From NCBI RefSeq assembly GCF_030124145.1, contig NZ_JASKMS010000028.1, forward strand, positions 55,404-119,403: a DNA stretch of 64,000 bases, given 5' to 3'. The translations under genes were made by a program, and so were the position numbers. The first letter of the stretch is position 1. The number at the start of each line of letters is the position of its first letter. The notes beneath the pieces are model-generated. The model was not told the origin of the DNA. It saw only the letters and a program-made list of their open reading frames with translations, and made no database searches. Below, one piece after another: positions 1 through 7,942 of this stretch. This stretch comes from Streptomyces sp. 378 (GTDB lineage Bacteria; Actinomycetota; Actinomycetes; Streptomycetales; Streptomycetaceae).

Positions 1-469
1 CAACTTCGGCCAGGAGGTCGCCTTCACCCACGACGGCCGGGACTTCCTGGAGTACCGGTCCCACAGCTGGGTGCTGGACCAGGACGGCAACAAGGTCCGC
101 CCCCTGGAGTCCGAGCACGGCTACTGGCGGATCGACGCCGGCCGCAAGGTGGAGGTGACGATGACCCGTGACGACGGCGTCATCGAGATCTGGTACGGCG
201 AGCTGGCCGACAAGAAGCCGCAGATCGACCTCGTGACGGACGCGGTGGCCCGCACGGCCGCCTCCCAGCCCTACACCGGCGGCAAGCGGCTGTACGGCTA
301 CGTCAAGAGCGACCTGATGTGGGTCGGCGAGAAGCAGACCCCCGAGGTCGAGCTGCGTCCCTACATGTCCGCCCACCTGAAGAAGGTCGTCACCCCGGAG
401 GAGGTCGAGCGCTGGGCGAAGGCCCTGCCCGACGACATGCCGGACGACGGCATCGCTTTCTTCAAGTAG
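1..469 (+). CDS. FABP/nitrobindin-family heme-binding protein (5' end cut by window)
   Basis: The reading frame is open from base 2 and ends at TAG 467-469, so the N-terminus lies outside the window. The visible 155 residues form a beta-rich domain typical of the DUF1794/nitrobindin family: an early GQEVAFTHDGRDFLEYRSHSW stretch, then ESEHGYWRI and later GKRLYGYVKSDLMWVGEK. The family binds ferric heme in a small ten-stranded barrel and reacts with NO or peroxynitrite; the conserved GxWxGxG motif would be in the missing part. A Fur-family regulator follows 16 bp downstream with its own leaderless promoter. Family assignment is firm; the heme role is inferred from the family. Confidence 0.8.
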   Translation, partial: NFGQEVAFTHDGRDFLEYRSHSWVLDQDGNKVRPLESEHGYWRIDAGRKVEVTMTRDDGVIEIWYGELADKKPQIDLVTDAVARTAASQPYTGGKRLYGYVKSDLMWVGEKQTPEVELRPYMSAHLKKVVTPEEVERWAKALPDDMPDDGIAFFK

Positions 470-472
470 TCC

Positions 473-478
473 TAGACT
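473..478 (+). promoter_or_regulatory. leaderless -10 box (TAGACT) of nur
   Basis: TAGACT ends 7 nt before the GTG at 486; no Shine-Dalgarno sequence is present, so the transcript probably begins at or near the start codon. Confidence 0.6.
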
Positions 479-485
479 CAGGGGT

Positions 486-923
486 GTGGTGAGCACCGAC
501 TGGAAGAGCGATCTGCGGCAGCGCGGCTACCGGCTGACCCCGCAGCGGCAACTCGTGCTCGAAGCCGTGGACACCCTGGAGCACGCGACCCCCGACGACA
601 TCCTCGTGGAAGTGAGGAAGACGGCGTCGGGGGTCAACATTTCCACGGTGTACCGGACGCTGGAGCTCCTGGAGGAGCTCGGCCTGGTCAGTCACGCGCA
701 TCTGGGGCACGGCGCGCCGACGTACCACCTCGCGGACCGGCACCACCACCTCCACCTGGTCTGCCGCGACTGCCAGAACGTGATCGAGGCGGACGTCTCG
801 GTGGCCGCCGAGTTCACCGACAAGCTGCGGCAGACGTTCGGCTTCGACACCGACATGAAGCACTTCGCGATCTTCGGCCGCTGCGAGGACTGCACTCTCA
901 AGGCTTCAACTACCGAGTCGTAG
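486..923 (+). CDS. nur: nickel-responsive Fur-family repressor Nur
   Basis: A 145-residue Fur-family protein that matches S. coelicolor Nur, the Ni-dependent regulator of nickel uptake and of the choice between Fe- and Ni-superoxide dismutase. The winged helix spans about residues 8-80. The ligands known from the Nur structure are all present at the same numbers: His70, His72 and His126 (Ni site) and His33, His86, His88, His90 (second metal site). CxxC pairs occur at Cys93/Cys96 and near the C-terminus (CEDC). GTG 486 is preceded by a -10-like hexamer rather than a ribosome site. The ygfZ promoter overlaps the stop codon. Identity is strong because of the full ligand match. Confidence 0.93.
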   Translation: MVSTDWKSDLRQRGYRLTPQRQLVLEAVDTLEHATPDDILVEVRKTASGVNISTVYRTLELLEELGLVSHAHLGHGAPTYHLADRHHHLHLVCRDCQNVIEADVSVAAEFTDKLRQTFGFDTDMKHFAIFGRCEDCTLKASTTES

Positions 924-926
924 GCT
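921..926 (+). promoter_or_regulatory. leaderless -10 box (TAGGCT) of ygfZ
   Basis: TAGGCT begins with the TAG stop codon of nur and ends 7 nt before ATG 934, so the nur terminator codon doubles as part of the next promoter. Confidence 0.55.
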
Positions 927-933
927 TACGGAT

Positions 934-1899
934 ATGAAGAGCCCCCTGCTGACCCTGCCCGGCGCCGTCCCCGCCGAGGGCGTGGACGAAGCCGTCGCCG
1001 CCCACTACGGCGACCTGTTCCGTGAGCAGCGTGCCCTCGCCGACGGCACCGGATTCGTGGACCTCTCGCACCGGGGGGTCGTCGCCGTCACCGGCGAGGA
1101 CCGGCTCGCCTGGCTGCACCTGCTGCTCACCCAGCACGTCAGCGACCTCCCGGCGGGCCGGGCCACCGAGGCGCTGATCCTCTCCGCGAACGGCCACATC
1201 GAGCACGCGCTGTACCTGGTGGACGACGGCGGGACGGTCTGGGCCCATGTGGAGCCGGGCACCCAGGAGGCGCTGATCGCGTACCTGGAGTCGATGAAGT
1301 TCTTCTACAAGGTCGACGTCGCCGACCGCACGGACGACATCGCGATCGTCCACCTCCCGGCCGGCTCCATCGCCGAGGTCCCCGAGGGCGTCGCCGTACG
1401 GGAGACGCCGCACGGCCGGGACCTGTTCCTGCCCCGTGCCGACCTGGAGTCCTACGCGGCGCAGGCCGGGCCGCCCGCCGGGATCCTCGCCCACGAGGCG
1501 CTGCGCGTGGAGCAGCACCGGCCCCGCCTCGGTTTCGAGACCGACCACCGCACCATCCCGCACGAGCTGGGCTGGATCGGCTCGGCGGTGCACCTGCAGA
1601 AGGGCTGCTACCGGGGTCAGGAGACGGTCGCCCGGGTGCAGAACCTCGGCAAGCCGCCGCGCCGGCTGGTCTTCCTGCACCTCGACGGCAGCGAGGTCCA
1701 TCTGCCCGCGGCCGGGACGGAACTCCGGCTCGCCGAGGACGGCCCCGAGGGTCGCAGGATCGGCTTCGTCACGACGTCCGCACGCCACCACGAACTCGGC
1801 CCGATCGCCCTCGCCCTGGTGAAGCGGAACGTGCCGGTGGACGCGCCCCTGGTGGCCGGTGACACGGCGGCGGCCCAGGAAGTCGTCGTCGAGCCGTAG
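934..1899 (+). CDS. ygfZ: tRNA-modifying/Fe-S assembly folate-binding protein YgfZ
   Basis: A 321-residue GcvT-like protein of the YgfZ/CAF17 family, which uses folate to help build or repair certain Fe-S enzymes. The diagnostic family motif KGCYRGQE is at residues 223-230, with its conserved cysteine, followed by the small C-terminal beta-barrel. Length is normal for actinobacteria. The start ATG lies 7 nt after a TANNNT hexamer. It converges with dtd. The motif makes the family call secure; the exact client enzymes in Streptomyces are unknown. Confidence 0.88.
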   Translation: MKSPLLTLPGAVPAEGVDEAVAAHYGDLFREQRALADGTGFVDLSHRGVVAVTGEDRLAWLHLLLTQHVSDLPAGRATEALILSANGHIEHALYLVDDGGTVWAHVEPGTQEALIAYLESMKFFYKVDVADRTDDIAIVHLPAGSIAEVPEGVAVRETPHGRDLFLPRADLESYAAQAGPPAGILAHEALRVEQHRPRLGFETDHRTIPHELGWIGSAVHLQKGCYRGQETVARVQNLGKPPRRLVFLHLDGSEVHLPAAGTELRLAEDGPEGRRIGFVTTSARHHELGPIALALVKRNVPVDAPLVAGDTAAAQEVVVEP

Positions 1900-1946
1900 G
1901 ACCCTCCTGGTGGATCTTCGGCCCCGACGCCTGTCATTCTTTCGGG

Positions 1947-2372
1947 TCAGATGTCGAGCTGCACGGTGAACGGGCCGTCGTTCGTCAGTGATACGCGCAT
2001 GGCCGCACCGAAGCGGCCTGTGGCCACCGTCGCGCCCAGGGAGCGCAGCTGGGCGACGACCTCGTCGACGAGGGGCTCTGCCACCTCGCCGGGGGCGGCG
2101 GCGTTCCAGGTGGGGCGGCGGCCCTTGCGGGCGTCGCCGTAGAGCGTGAACTGGCTGATCACCAGGAGCGGGGCGTCGATGTCGCCGCACGACTTCTCGT
2201 CGTGCAGCATGCGGATCGACCAGAGCTTGCGGGCCAGCTGGGCCGCCTTCTCCTTGGTGTCGTCGTGGGTGACGCCGACGAGGACGCACAGTCCCTCGCC
2301 TTCGATCGCCCCCACGGTCTCGCCGTCCACGACGACGCTCGCGCCGTCCACCCTCTGCACCACTGCTCGCAT
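1947..2372 (-). CDS. dtd: D-aminoacyl-tRNA deacylase
   Basis: A 141-residue homodimeric deacylase that removes D-amino acids (and glycine from tRNA-Ala) from tRNA. The start was set at the conserved MRAVVQRV sequence (base 2372), although the frame is open upstream for another 31 codons that look non-conserved. Both active-site motifs are visible: SQFTLYGD at residues 73-80 and a C-terminal NDGPFT in place of the usual N-x-GPVT. It converges with ygfZ and diverges from rsiG. Confidence 0.92.
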   Translation of the reverse strand: MRAVVQRVDGASVVVDGETVGAIEGEGLCVLVGVTHDDTKEKAAQLARKLWSIRMLHDEKSCGDIDAPLLVISQFTLYGDARKGRRPTWNAAAPGEVAEPLVDEVVAQLRSLGATVATGRFGAAMRVSLTNDGPFTVQLDI

Positions 2373-2583
2373 GCGTCCATCATGCAGGGCGGTGACATCG
2401 GCGCCGCGGGTGGTCGGCGGATGGCCCGAAAGGGTGGTTTGCGCGGACGCCAACAGCCCCTGCACGGCCGTATTTTGCTGCTATACCGCCCAACTGGGGT
2501 CTATCGGGGGCACTCGTTCCCATAGCGGCCACTCAGGGTGGCACGATGCTTGCACACACCGGTCGAGGGGACGGTTGAGGCAC

Positions 2584-3216
2584 ATGAGCACATCAAGCAC
2601 CGGACAGCAGCAGGCGGCTGTCTGGTCGACATACACGGGGAGGGGCGCGTCGGAGTACCACCGGCCGCCCACACAGCGCACCGACAGCCCGCCGCTGCCT
2701 TCGGACAGCCCCGAAGACCGGCTGCCCGCGCTGAGCCTGCCCGAACTGCGCACGCTGCGCCGCGAGGCCCAGCGCGACGAGGCCGACCTCAGCTATCTGC
2801 GGCGGCTGCTCCAGGGACGGATCGACATCCTGCGCGCGGAGGTGGCCCGGCGCGCCCCGGCGGGCGCTGCCTCCACCGCCGTGCCCGAGGAGGCGTCGGT
2901 GGTGGAGCGGCTGGCGGACATCCTGCGGGACGCCCCGGCCCGGCACCGCTCCTCGGCCCGTCATCTGACCCTGGGCACCCCGCAGGGCGAGGAGTCGCGG
3001 CGGCTGGCCGCGGAGATGCTCGCCGAGGTCGAGCTGTCCGACCTGGACGCGCGCACGGACCTGGAGCTGAACACGGCGATGGGACGGCTCGAACGCCACG
3101 AGCAGCAGGTCTCCCGGCGTCGGCAGCGGCTGCAGCGCACGGCCGACGAGTGCAGCGCGGAGATCGCGCGCCGGTACCGCGAGGGGGAGGCGCAGGTCGA
3201 GGACCTGCTGGTGTGA
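2584..3216 (+). CDS. rsiG: c-di-GMP-binding anti-sigma factor RsiG
   Basis: A 210-residue, mostly helical protein with an antiparallel coiled-coil hairpin. It carries two perfect copies of the RsiG c-di-GMP motif E-x3-S-x2-R-x3-Q-x3-D: Glu66/Ser70/Arg73/Gln77/Asp81 and Glu173/Ser177/Arg180/Gln184/Asp188. RsiG, in complex with two c-di-GMP molecules, sequesters the sporulation sigma factor WhiG, so this gene couples second-messenger level to entry into sporulation. ATG 2584 has GAGG 4 nt upstream; the frame is open further 5' but lacks conserved sequence. The double motif makes the identification near certain. Confidence 0.93.
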   Translation: MSTSSTGQQQAAVWSTYTGRGASEYHRPPTQRTDSPPLPSDSPEDRLPALSLPELRTLRREAQRDEADLSYLRRLLQGRIDILRAEVARRAPAGAASTAVPEEASVVERLADILRDAPARHRSSARHLTLGTPQGEESRRLAAEMLAEVELSDLDARTDLELNTAMGRLERHEQQVSRRRQRLQRTADECSAEIARRYREGEAQVEDLLV

Positions 3217-3219
3217 GCC

Positions 3220-3412
3220 GTTCCCGGGCCCGGGGAGGGTCGGCGGTCGGATATGCACGCGACGGTCGTTCCCGGGCCCGGGGAGGGTCGGCGGTCAGAG
3301 CTTCACGCGACGGTCGTTCCCGGGCCCGGGGAGGGTCGGCGGTCGGATCGCGCACGCGACGGCCGTCCCCCGACCCGGGGAAGGCCGGTGGTCGGGAATT
3401 CGCGCGACACCG
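3220..3412. repeat. 48-bp direct tandem repeat, 4 copies
   Basis: Units begin at 3220, 3268, 3316 and, more diverged, 3365. Each opens with a self-complementary core (CCCGGGCCCGGG) followed by GAGGGTCGGCGGTC. The array starts 4 nt after the rsiG stop and ends just before the next gene's promoter. Confidence 0.9.
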
Positions 3413-3426
3413 ACCGGCCCTCCGCC

Positions 3427-3432
3427 TAGCGT
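3427..3432 (+). promoter_or_regulatory. leaderless -10 box (TAGCGT)
   Basis: TAGCGT ends 6 nt before ATG 3439; no ribosome-binding site is visible. Confidence 0.55.
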
Positions 3433-3438
3433 GACGCC

Positions 3439-4701
3439 ATGACCCCCATGTCCCGCGCCGACGACATCGACGTACGCCCGATCGCCGAAGCCGAGTTCGC
3501 CGACTGGCTGCGTGCCGTGAACACCGGCTTCCTGCGGGCGGCCACGCTCACGGAGGAGGAGATCGAGGGCCGGCGCGAGCGGTTCGTCGAGGGCCGCTAC
3601 CTCGGAGCCTTCGACCGCGGCCGGTGCGTGGCGACCTTCCGGTCCTTCGACCAGCAGCTCACGGCCGTGGGCGGCGCGGGCGTCCGGGCCGACGCGATCA
3701 CGGGCGTCACCGTCACCGCCACCCACCGCCGCCGCGGGCTGCTCAGCCGCATGATGGCGCGGGACCTGGCGGCCGCGAAGGAGCGCGGGGACGTCGTCGC
3801 GACGCTGATCGCCGCCGAGTATCCGATCTACGGCCGGTACGGCTTCGGTCCGGCGGCCTGGACGTCCGAGTGGACGATCGACGTGCCGCGCGCCGGCCTC
3901 GACGCCCGCTGGGCGGGCCCGGCGGGCGGCGGGCGGATCGACCTGGTGGACGGCGAGGACATCCGCAGGCTCGGCCCCGAGCTGCACGAGCGGCTGCGCC
4001 GCGGCCGGCCCGGCGCCATCGACCGCGACGACATGTGGTGGAAGATGAACACCGGCGCGGTGCGGTGGGACCCGTCGTGGAAGCAGCCCTTCTTCGCCGT
4101 GTACCGCTCGCCGTCCGGCGAGGTCGAGGGCATGGCCGCGTACGAGGTGGACGACACCTGGGGGGACGCCAAGCAGCCGCTGAACACGGCGACCGTGAAG
4201 TGGCTGCTCGGGGTGACCCCGAACGCGGAACGCGCGCTGTGGGAGTACCTCTGCTCCATCGACTGGGTCGTGAAGGTGAAGAGCGGCTGGCGGGCGCCCG
4301 ACGACCTGCTCCCGCACCTCCTGCCCGACCCGCGGGCGGCCGCGATCACCTCGCTGGCGGACTGGCTGTGGGTGCGGATCCTGGACGTCGCACGGGCGCT
4401 GGAGGCGCGGACGTACGCGGGCCGGGGGACGCTGGTGCTGGAGATCGCCGGGGTGGACGGGCTGACCGGCGGGCGCTACCGGCTGGAGGCCTCACCCGAG
4501 GGGGCGTCCTGCACGCCGACCACCGAGAGCGCCGAACTCGAACTCGGACTGGGCGAGCTGGGTGCGCTGTGGCTCGGGGACGAGTCGGCGGTGCGGCTGG
4601 CGGAGCTGGGGCGGGTGCGCGAAGAACGAGCGGGCGCCGCCCGGAAGGCCGACGCCCTGCTGCGTACGTCCAGGCGGCCTTGGTGCCCGGACATGTTCTG
4701 A
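3439..4701 (+). CDS. Eis-type GNAT N-acetyltransferase
   Basis: A 420-residue member of the Eis (enhanced intracellular survival) family: an N-terminal GNAT domain with the acetyl-CoA signature near residues 88-105 (GVTVTATHRRRGLL), a second degenerate GNAT fold, and a C-terminal SCP2-like domain. The chain ends in phenylalanine (PWCPDMF), consistent with the Eis mechanism in which the terminal carboxylate is the general base. Mycobacterial Eis acetylates aminoglycosides and other amines; the natural substrate here is not known. A second ATG lies three codons in (3448). It sits alone between the rsiG repeat array and devE. Confidence 0.85.
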   Translation: MTPMSRADDIDVRPIAEAEFADWLRAVNTGFLRAATLTEEEIEGRRERFVEGRYLGAFDRGRCVATFRSFDQQLTAVGGAGVRADAITGVTVTATHRRRGLLSRMMARDLAAAKERGDVVATLIAAEYPIYGRYGFGPAAWTSEWTIDVPRAGLDARWAGPAGGGRIDLVDGEDIRRLGPELHERLRRGRPGAIDRDDMWWKMNTGAVRWDPSWKQPFFAVYRSPSGEVEGMAAYEVDDTWGDAKQPLNTATVKWLLGVTPNAERALWEYLCSIDWVVKVKSGWRAPDDLLPHLLPDPRAAAITSLADWLWVRILDVARALEARTYAGRGTLVLEIAGVDGLTGGRYRLEASPEGASCTPTTESAELELGLGELGALWLGDESAVRLAELGRVREERAGAARKADALLRTSRRPWCPDMF

Positions 4702-4860
4702 GCCGCTCCCTTCTACCGGCGTGCTGGGACCCGCATCCGTAGCGAGCTGTTCAGTTGTGGTTGTTGTGCGCTGGTGCCGATCCGGCGGGACTCCAGGCTC
4801 CCCTCCGGAAGGGAGTCCCCTGGCGGGTGGCCAACCTCCTGAAGGTCTGACCATGTTCCC

Positions 4861-4879
4861 GAAGTTGGTGACCAACTTC
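4861..4879. promoter_or_regulatory. 19-bp perfect palindrome upstream of devE
   Basis: GAAGTTGG-TGA-CCAACTTC, about 85 bp before the devE start. The same half-site (AAGTTGG/CCAACTT) recurs in front of the devA-linked small gene, so it is a good candidate operator for these paralogous GntR regulators. Confidence 0.5.
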
Positions 4880-4952
4880 ACTGTACTTATCTCCGCTTGG
4901 AACCGGCTCATAACCACCTTTCCTTGAACTGCCGCAAGATGGCGGGAAGTTG

Positions 4953-4958
4953 TACTGT
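4953..4958 (+). promoter_or_regulatory. leaderless -10 box (TACTGT) of devE
   Basis: TACTGT ends 6 nt before GTG 4965; the longer frame from TTG 4950 would place the start inside the promoter. Confidence 0.55.
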
Positions 4959-4964
4959 TCAGGT

Positions 4965-5867
4965 GTGGACCCGGAACACGACTCCGTCACTGGACGGAAG
5001 AGGTCGCAACGGCCACAGAGAACACATCACGAGGTGGCCGACGAGCTGCGCGCCCGGATCAGGTCGGGGGCGCTGCGGCCGGGTGCACGCATGCCCACCC
5101 AGGCCCAGCTGGCCCACGAGTTCGGTGTCGAGCGCGGTGCCGTGCGCCAAGCGCTGCGCATCCTGCAGTCCGAGCGGTTGCTCACCAATGTGTCCAAGGG
5201 CAGCCCGGCGACCGTCGCTCCCGACCCCGTCGGCGCGCTGACCGGCCCGGAGGCCCCGCCGCTGCCCACCACGGTGGCCCTCGCGCCCCGGATAGCGACG
5301 GCGTTCGCCGCGGAGCACGTCGAGATCGACGCCGTGTGCCTCACGTCCATCTCCCTCACGCTCGCCATCGGTGAGCCGCTGCGACAGATCCACGCCGGAC
5401 GGCTGAAACCGGCCAAGGTCGACGTCCGGGTGCTGCTGCCGAGCCGGGACATCGACCTGGCCTTCCCGGTGCCGGTCGAGGCGCGCGGCGACGACCGGGT
5501 GCACGAGCGGTGGCTGGCGATGCGCAACGCACAGGGGCAGGTCCTCCAGCACAACCTGCTGGCCCTGCGCGCCACCCATGGCATCGATGTCCGGGTCACG
5601 TTCCGGGCGCTGCCCTTCACCCCGCCGGTGAAGCTGTACCTGCTCAACGGCGCGGAGGCGCTGTTCGCGTACTACACGCTGACGCGCCGGGAGGCCGAGG
5701 CGGAGCGGGAGCAGCCGGCGATGTACGACGCCCAGGGCACCCAGTCCATGCTGTTCGCCTTCCGGCAGGGCGCCGGGCTGCGCGACACCACGTTCGTGGA
5801 ACAGTCGCATCTCTGGTTCAACGCACTGTGGGAGACGATCAGTTCGGAGCTGACGCTCACGGGCTGA
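4965..5867 (+). CDS. devE: GntR-family developmental regulator, DevE-like paralogue of DevA
   Basis: About 300 residues: a GntR winged helix (roughly residues 20-90, with GVERGAVRQALRILQSERLL as recognition region) and a long C-terminal domain shared almost residue for residue with the devA product downstream (for example WLAMRNAQGQVLQHNL, FRALPFTPPVKLYLLN, WFNALWETI). In S. coelicolor the devA paralogue lying upstream of devA is devE. The start chosen is the GTG 6 nt after TACTGT. A small membrane-protein gene lies between the two paralogues on the opposite strand. The ligand of the C-terminal domain is unknown. Confidence 0.82.
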   Translation: MDPEHDSVTGRKRSQRPQRTHHEVADELRARIRSGALRPGARMPTQAQLAHEFGVERGAVRQALRILQSERLLTNVSKGSPATVAPDPVGALTGPEAPPLPTTVALAPRIATAFAAEHVEIDAVCLTSISLTLAIGEPLRQIHAGRLKPAKVDVRVLLPSRDIDLAFPVPVEARGDDRVHERWLAMRNAQGQVLQHNLLALRATHGIDVRVTFRALPFTPPVKLYLLNGAEALFAYYTLTRREAEAEREQPAMYDAQGTQSMLFAFRQGAGLRDTTFVEQSHLWFNALWETISSELTLTG

Positions 5868-5903
5868 CGTCTCCCACGGGTCGTTGCGGGGTGGCGCGGT
5901 GAC

Positions 5904-6092
5904 TCATCGGGCGGGCCCCGTCATCAGCAGCGCGAGCACGACGGCTCCCGCCGAGCTGACGGCCGGGCTCTTGGCCTTGACGCCGACGGTGAGAAGGATC
6001 AGGCCGACGATGCCGGCCGGACCGTACCTCCACTGGACGAGCTGTTCGAAGGCGACGACGAAGGCGGCGGAGAGGAGAGCGAGGGTGGGCAT
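5904..6092 (-). CDS. small hydrophobic membrane protein
   Basis: A 62-residue protein starting at MPTLALLSAAFVVAFEQLV with an AGGGGG ribosome site 8 nt upstream. Two hydrophobic segments (about residues 2-18 and 23-37) and a third at the C-terminus predict a membrane protein. It is encoded antisense between devE and devA, and its upstream region contains the same AAGTTGG/CCAACTT palindrome as devE, suggesting joint control by DevA/DevE. No catalytic motif is visible. Confidence 0.7.
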   Translation of the reverse strand: MPTLALLSAAFVVAFEQLVQWRYGPAGIVGLILLTVGVKAKSPAVSSAGAVVLALLMTGPAR

Positions 6093-6143
6093 CGGTGTTC
6101 CCCCTTCGGAAGTCCGGAAGCAAAACTTCCGCCAACTCCGAGA

Positions 6144-6158
6144 AGTTGGCAACCAACT
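6144..6158. promoter_or_regulatory. palindrome AGTTGG-CAA-CCAACT
   Basis: Perfect inverted repeat matching the half-sites of the palindrome at 4861-4879, between the small membrane gene and devA; candidate operator for both. Confidence 0.45.
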
Positions 6159-6205
6159 CTGATTAAGTTGTCCCCACTTGGCCCCTAGTCATAAACAACT
6201 TTCAA

Positions 6206-6234
6206 ACAACTCCCGCCAGATGGATCAGAGTTGT
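6206..6234. promoter_or_regulatory. inverted repeat ACAACTC/GAGTTGT flanking the devA -35 region
   Basis: Perfect 7-bp arms separated by 15 bp, the right arm abutting the devA -10 (TAGCGT, 6234-6239), as expected for an autoregulatory site. S. coelicolor devA is reported to repress itself. Confidence 0.4.
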
Positions 6235-6239
6235 AGCGT
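6234..6239 (+). promoter_or_regulatory. leaderless -10 box (TAGCGT) of devA
   Basis: TAGCGT ends 6 nt before GTG 6246, which is why that start is preferred to TTG 6240. Confidence 0.55.
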
Positions 6240-6245
6240 TTGGTC

Positions 6246-7130
6246 GTGACCCAGGAGAGCGTGGCGGAGAACGTGGCAGTCAACGGCAGCAGAAGGTCCT
6301 CGCCCCAGGAGATCGCCGACAACCTGCGGGAACGTATCCGCGCCGGTGAGCTCAAGCCGGGGGACCGCCTGCCCACGCAGGCCGAACTCGCCGAGGAGTT
6401 CGGCGTGGAGCGCGGCGCCGTCCGCCAGGCCCTGCGCGTCCTCCAGGAGGACGGACTCCTCACCAACGTCAGCAAGGGCAGCCCGCCGCGGATCGCCGCC
6501 CCGGCCCCCGCCCGCGGCGAACCCCAGCCGACCATGGTGGGCCTGGCCCCGCGCCTGGCGCAGGCGTTCTCCGCCCCACACGTGCGCATCGACGTGGTCT
6601 GCCACACCGCGGAGACGCTCATGGTCGCCATCGGCGAGCCGCTGCGGCTCATCCACGAGGGCCGCATCCGCCCCGAGTCGATCGACGTCCGCATCCTGGT
6701 CCCCTCCCGGGACATCGAACTGGCCTTCCCCGTCCCGGTCGAGGCCCACGGCGACGACAACCCGGTCCACCGGCGCTGGCTGGCCATGCGCAACGCCCAG
6801 GGGCAGGTCCTCCAGCACAATCTGCGGGCGCTGCGTTCCACGCACGGGATCGACGTCCACGTCACGTTCCGGGCGCTGCCCTTCACCCCGCCGGTGAAGC
6901 TGTACCTCCTCAACGAGGAGGAGGCCCTGATCGGCTACTACATGCTGACCAGGCGCGAGGAGGAGTGGGGGAGCCGGACCCTGGACATGTACGACGTCCT
7001 CGGCTCCCAGTCCCTCCTCTTCTCCTTCGCGCAGCGCACGGGCCGGCGGGACGCGTCGTTCGTGAAGGAATCCCAGAAGTGGTTCAACGCCCTCTGGGAA
7101 ACCATCACGACGGACCTGACACTCTCCTAG
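6246..7130 (+). CDS. devA: GntR-family sporulation regulator DevA
   Basis: About 294 residues with an N-terminal GntR winged helix (GVERGAVRQALRVLQEDGLL) and the same C-terminal domain as the upstream paralogue. In S. coelicolor devA is needed for normal aerial hyphae and spore septation and forms an operon with devB; here the devB GTG overlaps the last base of the devA stop, so the operon is conserved. The promoter regions of the two paralogues also align (a shared CATAA...AGTTGTA pattern), showing that the duplication included the promoter. Confidence 0.88.
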   Translation: MTQESVAENVAVNGSRRSSPQEIADNLRERIRAGELKPGDRLPTQAELAEEFGVERGAVRQALRVLQEDGLLTNVSKGSPPRIAAPAPARGEPQPTMVGLAPRLAQAFSAPHVRIDVVCHTAETLMVAIGEPLRLIHEGRIRPESIDVRILVPSRDIELAFPVPVEAHGDDNPVHRRWLAMRNAQGQVLQHNLRALRSTHGIDVHVTFRALPFTPPVKLYLLNEEEALIGYYMLTRREEEWGSRTLDMYDVLGSQSLLFSFAQRTGRRDASFVKESQKWFNALWETITTDLTLS

Positions 7131-7873
7131 TGACTTCTGATGCGACCCAGACCGGTGCGGTGCCTTTCGAGACCGGGAACGATCCGAACCAGCTCCGCGA
7201 TCTGATCAGACGTGCCCGTGTCGTGCTGTGGGACTTCGACGGGCCCATCTGCCGCCTGTTCGCCGGGCACTCGGCGGAGCGGGTGGCGAGCGACCTGGTG
7301 TCCTGGCTGGAGGGCCGCGGTCTGCACGGCCTGCTCACCGACAGCGAGCGCGAGTCCCTCGACCCGCACGTGGTCCTGCGCGCCGTGGACCGCCGGCACC
7401 CCGGCAGCGACCTCGTCGCCGAGCTGGAGGAACGTCTCACCCAGGAGGAGCTGCGGGCCGCGTCCTCGGCGTGGCCGACCGCGTACGCGGACCCACTGAT
7501 CCGCACCTGGACGGCGGTGGGCTCCCGCCTGGCGATCACCACGAACAACTCACCCCGGGTGGCCCGCACCTACCTCGCGGGCCGCGGCCTCGCCGGCTGC
7601 TTCGCCCCGCACATCTACGGGCGCACCCAGGACCTCCACCGGCTGAAGCCCGATCCGCACTGCCTCAACCGGGCGCTGCGGGCCATGGGGGCCGCCCCCG
7701 GTGACGCGCTGATGATCGGTGACACCCCCTCGGACCACGAGGCGGCGGGCCGTGCGGGGGTGCCGTTCCTGGGCTACGCGCGTAACGAACGCAAGGCCAA
7801 GATCCTGAGGGACGCCGGCGCCGACCGGGTCCTCGTGTCCCTGGCGCCGCTCTTGGACCTGCTGCGCGCGTGA
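7130..7873 (+). CDS. devB: HAD-superfamily hydrolase/phosphatase DevB
   Basis: A 247-residue HAD hydrolase translationally coupled to devA (GTG 7130 shares its G with the devA TAG). All four HAD motifs are visible: motif I WDFDGP near residues 34-39 with the two catalytic aspartates, motif II TTNNSP, motif III lysine in RLKPDP, and motif IV IGDTPSDHEAA. Such enzymes dephosphorylate small phosphometabolites; the substrate of DevB is not known. Upstream the frame stays open inside devA but the overlap start gives the expected length. Confidence 0.87.
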   Translation: MTSDATQTGAVPFETGNDPNQLRDLIRRARVVLWDFDGPICRLFAGHSAERVASDLVSWLEGRGLHGLLTDSERESLDPHVVLRAVDRRHPGSDLVAELEERLTQEELRAASSAWPTAYADPLIRTWTAVGSRLAITTNNSPRVARTYLAGRGLAGCFAPHIYGRTQDLHRLKPDPHCLNRALRAMGAAPGDALMIGDTPSDHEAAGRAGVPFLGYARNERKAKILRDAGADRVLVSLAPLLDLLRA

Positions 7874-7942
7874 GCGGACGGCCGGGGAGCAATGGGCCCG
7901 GGTGTAGCATTCCGGCACCGCGCAAGGAATTGAGTCGAACGC

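Noticed and set aside
910..2289. 459-codon minus-strand frame opposite ygfZ and dtd
   Set aside because: Antisense shadow of high-GC coding sequence; Arg/Gly/Pro-rich product, no conserved motif.
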